This document shows, in pieces, positions 56,830 to 64,000 of a stretch of DNA of 64,000 nucleotides. The notes below the pieces were generated by a model that searched no databases, had not been told where the DNA came from, and saw only the letters and a program-made list of their open reading frames with translations. Position numbers and translations under genes: made by a program. Positions within the stretch are counted from its first letter, which is position 1. Each line of letters opens with the position of its first letter. This DNA comes from Endomychus coccineus (lineage: Eukaryota; Arthropoda; Insecta; Coleoptera; Endomychidae), in NCBI GenBank assembly GCA_958510875.1, contig OY294068.1, positions 81,401,978 through 81,465,977 of the forward strand, written 5' to 3'.

Positions 56830-57733
56830 CATGAATGGAGACTATATTGTAACCGCATATGTTGACAGGACAGACGAATTTGTGCCAGACGAATTACCAT
56901 TCAATTGTTGGATGATATTCTACTTAATATTCGAAATAGAATGTGGTACATGCACGATGGGGCTCCGGCACACCTCAGTCTTAATGACAGACAAATATCA
57001 AATGACGGATTTCCGAATAGATGAATCGGCAGAGGAGAGTCAGTACACTGGATGGCATAATCCCCCGTCTGTAACCCTTTGGAATACTTACTCTGCGGAT
57101 ATGTAAAGTCGATTGTGTATGAAAACGACATTGAAAATATTGACATGCCACAAGAAAATATTATACGGGAATTTGACACCACACGGAATAGTCCAGGCGT
57201 ATTACAAACCAGTGACTCAATGCAAAGAAGATGTGTATTGAAGCTTGCGGAGGCCACTTCAAGTCGAGCACCTCCTTCAACTTTTTCAATAAATCTGAAT
57301 TTTACTACTGTTCGGTAGGTAAGTAAAGTAGGCTATATTACTGCTGAACTTTGCTAGATACGCGAGAAAGTCAGAAGAGGTTTTTTGTTCAGTGTGATAA
57401 TTTCTGTAAAAAATTGTTGATTAATTTTGTTTTGCCCAGGTCTGTACATCATTTTTACCAATTTAATTTGACTAGACCACCATTTTGCGCCACTGGTTAC
57501 CTGAGAATCTACACTTCATCACGTTTTATGGTTGTTTATGGCAATATGTCGTGTACAAAATTTCGCTCCAATATCTCTTTTACTTTGGAAGATATTTGAG
57601 AAATGATATATTTTAACGTATCTCCATAAGGAAATATTTGTGAACATACTTGTATGTGAACTTTTTAAAATATTCGATGTAGATCACGAGGTTGAATTTT
57701 GATTGAGTAGTTCTGTTACACCCTGTATACATA
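56830..57733 (+). pseudogene. Mariner/Tc1-like transposase C-terminal half and 3' end
   Basis: The frame near 56938 reads NRMWYMHDGAPAHLSLNDRQ, with the second catalytic aspartate in an intact MHDGAPAH, then FPNR, a TGA where W is expected, and IGRGESVHW. After shifts: SVTLWNTYSADM (decayed third-residue block), GYVKSIVYENDIENID, ENIIREFDTTRNSPGVLQ, DSMQRRCVL and ACGGHF near the end (usually NGGHFEHLL). The 3' flank runs to TTACACCCTGTATA (57720-57733), a typical mariner-like terminus. The N-terminal half and 5' end are missing. Confidence 0.82.
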
Positions 57734-57789
57734 CCATGATACTACAGAGCATATAACTACAATGTATAGAGTACAGTTCGATTCTACAT

Positions 57790-58010
57790 ATCTACACATA
57801 AAATAAACTGTGACGTCACATTGTGACACTGTTGTCATTATGGTTCTATAAAATACTATAGTTTATACGCACTTGCTCACCTACTTACGCACGCATACAT
57901 GGAAATCCGAAAATAGTCCAGGTCTATTCAGAAAAGCTCCACACGGAAATTTTTTTTGGGCCGATTACAATACTTCCCTCATACTACGTAGAGAGGGAAG
58001 AGGAAAGCTG
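57790..58010 (-). repeat. Dispersed repeat DR1, copy 5
   Basis: Minus-strand head: AGGGAAGTATTGTAATCGGC, CCAAAAAAAATTTCCGTGTG, CTTTCTGAATAGACCTGGAC, then CATGTATGCGTGCGTAAGTA. The core with GTCGTACG is missing; the 3' end is reduced to GTGTCACAATGTGACG-like text. Confidence 0.7.
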
Positions 58011-58024
58011 TTTTCAATCGATCA

Positions 58025-58300
58025 CTGACTTCCCTTTCTTGTGTCATTATGTTTCAATACTATATCACCGTTCCATTTGAAACACTGGATGTCCAAAATA
58101 CCACTTGTAAAATGTCTACCGCGCTCACTCGCAAAATTTAAAATCCGTACAACCAATAGGAACGTCGCACGCACACAAAGACATCATCTCAATAATAGTC
58201 TTGATCTGTTCAGAAAAGCTCAAACGGATATACCAACGAAAATGTAAAGAAAATATTTGGGCCGATTACACTACTTATACTGAGGGAAGTGAAAATATAG
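58025..58300 (-). repeat. Dispersed repeat DR1, copy 6
   Basis: Follows copy 5 in the same orientation. It keeps the head (CTTCCCTCAGTATAAGTAGT, GTAATCGGCCCAAATATTT) and the core ATTGGTTGTACGGATTTTAA but not the GCAGAAGTGTCCG end. The adjacent pair suggests tandem insertion or duplication. Confidence 0.7.
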
Positions 58301-59564
58301 CCATTGACGAGAGGATTATATTGATATTTACGTATTATAGATACAGGAATATTATTGAATATTCGAAAGCAATATCTCGAAATTATATTCTGTAAGCGTG
58401 ATAATTATTCTGATTAATAAAAAATCAAACATACTATAATTTTTCTGTATTATTCAGGTAGGTTTTTAACAAATAACCATAAACTAAACTGAATAAAGTG
58501 AATCAGTTTTGTCAATAAACTTTTCACAAAAGCTCAATAATCATGATCTTAATTAAATCAATATAATGCTAAATTAATTATTAGCAATTTCAAAAAAAAT
58601 AGGTGTAATTTATGTTTTACATTTCATATTGGGGGTACTTCTAGTTAGATCAAGAATCTCGAAAATAAGTTTAGAATAAAAATTACTTATTCAATATTTC
58701 ACATTTTAAAGCCTAAATTTTCTGTTGATATGATTGAGAGGTGCTGAATATTGAGCAAGTTGTTGAAATGTATCTATCTGTGAAACTGACATTTCAGTAA
58801 ATTTCAATAATATTACAGTGGTTTCCAAAGATACATAGGAATCTCAATGCTCTGTGGAAACCATTTAATTTAATTTCAGCGGTATTCAATTGTTTAAAGA
58901 AAGTTTAAGGACTTTAAATCACTCAAGCTTTTGTTCCATTTGGTTTCGTCGAAAGTTTATCATGGAAACATGTTTATGTTAGTCGCCACCAGTTACCTCC
59001 CAATGCCGTTCATATCTTAAAAATTATCCTGTATATACAGAATATTCCACATGAGGAATTCAAAATATGCTGATTTAACGCAACCTACCTCCATATGAAA
59101 TTGCAAATGATAAAATTCATAACTTCAATTATCTGTCGCAAACATAATTTTATTCATTTCATTGTTTGGATTTGAAATGTATTATTCTCCAACGCGGATA
59201 AAACAACCGATAATGGCTATTGGTTGTTTTTGAAACACATTACAACCTGATATTGAATTGAATCAGTTGATTAATTCATTTCTTCTCGTTCTCTCATGTT
59301 TGGTTTCCCTCTTGTGAGGGACTGCCAAGCTTAACAATGTTATGTTTTTTGATATTTGACCCAAGTTCACTGAATTATTCCCTGCATGTTCGGATATAGT
59401 AAGATGTTTATATGTCGTAATTTATAATTGCCGTTTGTAGTATTTTCGAATGTAGGATATGTCGCGAAGATTTTATGCTAATTGAAATTGGAAAATTTGT
59501 TTTCATGAATGTTCTGTCCAATGATAATTGCCGTATTATGTACAGTTGCGGTAATACGGTTTGT
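58301..59564. other. Non-coding, nothing recognised
   Basis: ATCCTGTATATACAG near 59026 looks like a mariner-type terminus without a partner. Nothing else could be supported. Confidence 0.45.
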
Positions 59565-59830
59565 AAGATATTTTCACGTCCCTCTAAACTATACGTGGTA
59601 TAGGGGAAATATAGCAATCTGCCAAAAAATGTGTTTGCGGTTTTTCGCGGATATATCCGTTTTGATCACTTCTGAATATTTTGAGTCGATGTCTGTGTGT
59701 GCGTGCGTAAAATTGTTGGAGATGATTGCGCCTTTCCTATTGGTCGTACGTATTTGAAAATTTGCAAATCGCCCGACAAAAAAATCTGTGGCAATGTGGA
59801 AACAGACTCTAGGAAAAGCTACAAAAGATA
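59565..59830 (+). repeat. Dispersed repeat DR1, copy 7
   Basis: Head CGTCCCTCTAAACTATACGT, then GGTATAGGGGAAATATAGCA, body GGATATATCCGTTTTGATCA, GTGTGTGCGTGCG, and core TATTGGTCGTACGTATTTG. Truncated after GCAAATCG. Confidence 0.75.
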
Positions 59831-60060
59831 TATGGGCAAAACTATTCGACACACTGAAGAAAAAATACAACGTTGTTGGGACGAAAAAGTTATGTTTGAT
59901 CTAGAGTATATCCCCTCATTGATCTAAATTTAGGACTCAATATTGATAATGAGTGCAGTATTAAATAGAATAATATGAGGTGAAGAAAAACAACAAATAT
60001 TTTCGAAATTGTTGTGTAACATTTATTATTAAAAGTTTGGTGTAGTGTTAAGTGGAAATG
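59831..60060. other. Non-coding, nothing recognised
   Basis: No supported feature. Confidence 0.5.
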
Positions 60061-60740
60061 TGTTAGTTTTTTGTTGAGGTGAAGCTTAAAAGTTAAAGTT
60101 TGATAAAGTGGCGGCTGCTACAAAGGGCACAAGGGCACGTGTCCTTCAAGTATGATTTGGCTGACTACGGTTATCTTCGCCATACGCGCTTATACCGTCG
60201 GTTTGGGGGCACAAAGCAGCGTATCTCCAGTAAACGTCTTGCCTTCATAGTGTACAATGTGTGAAAGCAATTATAAGACGTGAAGTCTGAAGTGACGTCT
60301 ATTATCAATGATGGAAGTTAATTGTGTGCAAAATCCTTTAAAAAACCCACTATCATTCGAGGAAAAACTCTTAATTAAAAAGAAAGGAAGGCCAATTCCT
60401 GATCTTCAAATAAACTACACGTCCACAAGTAAAACCCGAACTTACAATAGAGTATTCAACAAGAATGTCTATAAAAATACGAATGGATGTGCGGATGTCC
60501 AGTAACAAATAAACTTTTTTGTTTCATGTGCTTAATTTTTGAGAAAGAGGTAAGTGCGTGGAATAAACAATTGTTGAATGATTTGAATAAAACACATCGC
60601 AGAAAGGGCAAAGAAACACGAAGATTCCGTTTCTCACATGAATGCATGTATGGATTTTAGTGTTCTAGGCAAAGCGGATATATGTGAACAGTTAGACAGA
60701 GCTTATTTGCGTCGAAAATTGAACCGTTATTTTTTGGCCG
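60061..60740 (+). pseudogene. hAT-family protein, TTF-type zinc-finger N-terminal part
   Basis: From ATG at 60308 the protein MMEVNCVQNPLKNPLSFEEK, LLIKKKGRPIPDLQI, KTRTYNRVFNKNVYKN matches the N-terminus of insect hAT-derived proteins (FEEKL-IK-GRP, then the TTF-type zinc finger). The finger itself, expected as W-x-C-G-C then LFCFxCLxF, is broken by shifts at 60490-60540 (GCADVQ, and NKLFCFMCLIF in another frame). Then KKHEDSVSHMNACMDFSVLG and KADICEQLDRAYLRRKLNR complete the segment. The GC-rich 5' flank (60110-60300) may be its leader or element end. The transposase core and the 3' end are missing. Confidence 0.8.
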
Positions 60741-61239
60741 CGGCAGCCCCGTTTAAAGTAGTACTTTTGACAACCGTCTTATTTTTTTCATTAGAATTAT
60801 GATATTTTATTCGACCATAACGACAACCATGTTTTTTCGTTATAAATATATAGAACACGCTTACATTCAATTTGCGGAATTATCCGAAATTCTTATTTTA
60901 AAATTTGAATAATGCCAACTTAAAAAATCGAATTAGTTCCAGAATAAGCATTAACTATTGTTATTACGAATCAATATTACAGACCTCAGTGGTTGTAGCG
61001 CAAGTACTAAAACGACTACATTACTTTGATTTGTTTTGATAGTATAGGTTCGAAAGTTGCACACTGCAAATCAATAATTGTTTATTATGTTTCTTTTTTA
61101 TATGGCACCATACTTATTCGAGGATACCAGTCGGTAGAGGAAAAATGCGTATTTAACCGTGTATTATATCCCTATGCCTAAAATGCATGGTTCTAACCCC
61201 GAGCCCCTTGTCCATCACTCAAAGCAAACACGTACTGAT
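60741..61239. other. Non-coding, nothing recognised
   Basis: TTCGTTATAAATATATAGAAC near 60837 slightly resembles the DR1 end but the remainder does not. Confidence 0.45.
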
Positions 61240-61500
61240 CTTGATTTCTAAATTTTGCAAACTTCATGTTTTCAACAAGAGGAAAGTTCTCGTGTACATG
61301 ATATTGAGAAAAAAACTGCTTTCTTATTTTCCACCTCTTAAAGCAGTTAAGTACCGAACTTGATGAAATTTTGTCCACTTCACTTTCAAAACTAGAGGAA
61401 AATTACTTTCTACATGAGATTTTAAAATGACTACCCATTGCCCTTTCCGAGCAACACTGTTAATTTCTGCTAGTAATACAGTAAATGTCCTGGTGTTGAC
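61240..61500 (-). repeat. Two tandem units of about 113 bp
   Basis: Units starting near 61251 and 61363 share AAATTTTG-CA-ACTTCA, TTTCAA-A-AGAGGAAA and a CATGA-AT block, so their minus-strand translations look alike (ENFPLVENMKFAKF and SNFPLVLKVKWTKF). The similar translation reflects DNA duplication, not a protein family. Confidence 0.55.
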
Positions 61501-62204
61501 CCTTGTTGAACACATATAACTTCGATTCGACTAAACTTTCAATGTAACGTATAATTTCACATCTTTATCTGTTCCCACAAACCAGGGAAGTGATCTATGT
61601 ATCACAGCTTATTACTGTTATTCTAAAAGTTTGAATAATTATATATCTATGGATAACCTTAATTGATTCGAATATAAATGAATGTTTATTAAAATGGGAT
61701 GCATGGGTTCAGAATAATCAATATGTTTTTATTCACATTATAGATCTGTTTTAATCTTTTTCCCTACTACCCCCTTAGAAAATGATGGTTACTACCCCTG
61801 AATTAGACTACAAAACAGCACTCTATAACAAGTTATTAAGTTAAGATTTTCCCCCTATTTTTAAAAAAGCTCACACTCTTTCTCGTATCTTTACCAACTT
61901 GGCATATTCTAAAATGTCTCGAGGAATACTAGCCTCAGCTTCTTATTCTATTTTCACTGATAATTGGTATGATTGAAATAAAAAAAATCCGTTGAAATAC
62001 GTCATCACTATGTTTTAAACAACGTTTTGGCAATGCCAGTCTCTATGATGTATACTAACTGATTTTAACAGAAAAGAGAATACAGAGATTATTCTTGAAA
62101 ATTGGCATAAAAGGTGTAGGAAAAATTAAACCGCGGAAGGATAAGATGCACTTTCCTTCCTTGGTAGGTTGATAACTATTATGTATGACAAGGAAGTAAT
62201 GTGC
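61501..62204. other. Non-coding, nothing recognised
   Basis: No supported feature. Confidence 0.5.
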
Positions 62205-62640
62205 TATTTTTATTCATCACTATACGTAGAATATGATGTACGGGAAGTATTTGTAATCGGGCCAAAACAATTCGCCGGATTTTCTCAGATATATCCGCTT
62301 TGAGCATTTCTGAATCGATCTAGACTATTTTTGACACGATGCTTGTATGTATGTAAGTGTGGGTGTGTGTGCGTAACCCACTGTGGAGACGATTACGTCG
62401 TTCGTATTGGTTGCGCCAACACGATTTTGAAATTTTACAGTTCTCTCTTTAAAATGGTGAAAATAGGACCAGTATTGTTTTTGAGAGCGGTAACTCCATT
62501 TCAATTAGTATTTCTGACATCCATCAAATGGAATTATGGTATTTCATTGAACAACCGTGTTTTTCTGGTTATAAATATATAACACAAATATATTCAACCT
62601 GCAGAAGTGTCCGCAAATTCACATTTTATGATTCAAGTGA
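62205..62640 (+). repeat. Dispersed repeat DR1, copy 8, most complete
   Basis: Contains, in order, the head (TCATCACTATACGTAGAATA, TGTACGGGAAGTATTTGTAA), body (CTCAGATATATCCGCTTTGA, CATTTCTGAATCGATCTAGA), GT-rich tract (GTGGGTGTGTGTGCG), GGAGACGATTACGTCG, core (CGTATTGGTTGCGCC, AATGGTGAAAATAGGACCAG) and end (TTTCTGGTTATAAATATATA, CAACCTGCAGAAGTGTCCG). About 430 bases end to end. No inverted termini were found. Confidence 0.8.
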
Positions 62641-62747
62641 GGTTATCGATGTGACGACACGATCTATTTTATGTCTTTATTCTTATTGATTCTGTGGTGC
62701 ATTTTAATAGTTCATGTGACGGTAAGCGTCAGCATAAGATAATTTTA

Positions 62748-63663
62748 TACCGGGATATCAAAAATTATCTTGGTCAAAGGTGGTTGTGGAATCTAAAACG
62801 TGTTTCTTACTTTACGTTTGAAATAATTATGTCACTGTCACACTGACATCAATAACCTACAAATTTCATACCTATTTATTTCAGTTGTAAAACAATAATG
62901 AACCACAAATTAAAAATTATCTTGGTCAAGGGTGGTTGTGGAATCTAAAACGTGTGTCTTACTTTACGTTTGAAATAATTATGTCACTGTCACACTGACA
63001 TCAATAACCTACAAATTTCATACCTATTTATTCCAGTTGTAAAACAATAATGAACTACAAATTAAAAATTATCTTGGTCAAAGGTGGTTGTGGAATCTAA
63101 AACGTGTGTCTTACTTTACGTTTGAAATAATTATGTCACTGTCACACTGACATCATCAATAACCTACAAATTCCATACCTATTTATTTCAGTTGTAAAAC
63201 AATAATGAACTACAAATTATGAAATAACGGTTTTAGTAACAAGGAAAACTAAGTTACAGTAATTGTTGGAAATGTCCCCCGTTTTGTTCGATGCAAATCA
63301 ACTAGCGCACCCGCTCGAAAATAGCCTTCAATCATGAAAATGTTGTGCTGTGTGGTAAGAGGCATAATTCAAAAACTGGATTAGAAAATTTCAGCACAAT
63401 GACTTAACAGATTCTGACACAACAAAACCTATTCAAAAATTTAAAGTGAGACACACGTTTTACATTCCACAACCACCCTTGACCAAGATAATTTTTAATT
63501 TGTAGTTCATTATTGTTTTACAACTGAAATAAATAGGTATGAAATTTGTAGGTTATTGATGATGTCAGTGTGACAGTGACATAATTATTTCAAACGTGAA
63601 GTAAGACACACGTTTTAGATTCCACAACCACCCTTGACCAAGATATTTTTTGATATCCCGGTA
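62748..63663. mobile_element. PIF/Harbinger-like MITE, copy B, with TTA duplication
   Basis: Begins TACCGGGATATCAAAAA and ends with its inverse. It is flanked on both sides by TTA (62745-62747 and 63664-63666), a 3-bp target duplication of the TWA type used by PIF/Harbinger elements. The left arm is a 152-base unit present three times (from 62761, 62913 and 63065), each with CTTGGTCAAGGGTGGTTGTG, TCTAAAACGTGTGTCTTACT and ATTATGTCACTGTCACACTG. The right arm holds about one and a half inverted units (63450-63650). A deleted mariner-like copy lies in the centre. No transposase of its own. Confidence 0.85.
63236..63390 (-). pseudogene. Mariner/Tc1-like transposase, N-terminus joined to C-terminus
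   Basis: On the minus strand MPLTTQHNIFMIEGYFRAG, the typical start of one mariner-like transposase family, is directly followed by a shifted frame RVR, TAG, LICIEQNGGHFQQLL and TAA, the typical end. All catalytic parts between are deleted, leaving a roughly 110-base mini-gene. It lies between the arms of MITE copy B. Confidence 0.7.
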
Positions 63664-64000
63664 TTATAAAAGTCAATCTGACAGCAACATACATTATTTA
63701 GACCATTCGGATAAAATATTCAATCAACGTCTTTCATTAGCATTTTATAAATCATTTTCAATATATTTTCCGTTCCTACAATTATTTACATCTAACCCGC
63801 AGAAGTGTTCGCTAGCTATTTTGCTAACCGCTTTTTTATAGTTCAATTGATTACGAAAATGGTGCATCAAGTGTCGATTTTTTGTGTTATATGTTGGCAA
63901 CTCTAATCACCGAAAACTTTTAGAATTCAGATGTAATATCCTGTATTCTTTCATCTACAATTATTATGTAAGACTACTGTGTTATCAATACAGGATGATC
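63664..64000. other. Non-coding; possible DR1 3' relic
   Basis: AACCCGCAGAAGTGTTCGC (63796-63814) resembles the DR1 end. ATACAGGATGATC at the very end of the window looks like a mariner-type terminus, comparable to TACAGGATGATCC at the right end of the element near 15.96 kb (read in reverse), so another copy may begin there. Confidence 0.45.

Noticed and set aside
62761..63219. Regular 152-bp direct repeats, possible CRISPR
   Set aside because: Units are contiguous and 152 bases long with no short repeat/spacer pattern; context is a eukaryotic MITE.
1..64000. Bacterial or viral gene cluster, toxin or defence system
   Set aside because: No ribosome-binding sites, operon-like packing or viral structural genes; all recognisable frames are eukaryotic transposon remnants, the FLYWCH fragment or the KATNAL2-like exons.

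Overview
This window reads as AT-rich, intron-bearing animal DNA, almost certainly from an insect; a beetle is plausible but cannot be fixed from sequence alone. Long non-coding stretches, hosts of decayed transposons and a katanin-like gene fragment with GT-AG introns all argue against a prokaryote or virus. No intact protein-coding gene was found: every recognisable reading frame is a transposon remnant, or is broken, or both.

Layout. At 1.7-3.0 kb lies a broken R2-type (restriction-like endonuclease) LINE; a second copy sits on the minus strand at 23.4-24.1 kb. At 5.5-7.9 kb (minus) are two exons of a katanin p60 A-like 2 (KATNAL2) homologue with correct splice signals but two in-frame TGA codons. 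From 11.6 to 14.5 kb a jockey/CR1-like LINE carries a near-identical 661-bp tandem triplication of its reverse transcriptase core. At 14.55-15.97 kb is a mariner/Tc1-like element with unusually long (about 410 bp) inverted ends, followed by a fold-back element (17.0-18.25 kb) and another transposase remnant. From 20 to 31 kb come short inverted-repeat elements, duplicated non-coding blocks and a frameshifted FLYWCH zinc-finger fragment. The region 32.2-37.3 kb holds remnants of two Penelope-like families; the better one (35.46-37.31 kb) keeps RT and GIY-YIG signatures, inverted terminal copies and a convincing hammerhead-ribozyme motif.

From 39.8 to 49.3 kb: a dispersed repeat interrupted by a LINE 3' end, a tRNA-like Pol III promoter, a 1.2-kb fold-back element abutting a Penelope GIY-YIG fragment, and a hAT transposase pseudogene. 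From 51.5 to 64 kb: three more inverted-repeat elements (two of one family, probably PIF/Harbinger-like by 3-bp TTA duplication), a Helitron N-terminal fragment, a mariner C-terminal half, a hAT TTF-zinc-finger fragment, and many copies of one dispersed repeat (called DR1 here).

The parts do not form a pathway. The window is a transposon graveyard with nested insertions around a dying or dead KATNAL2-like locus. The observations most worth following are the hammerhead-like motifs in two Penelope families, the DR1 family with its palindromic head, and the 152-bp amplification inside one arm of an inverted-repeat element.
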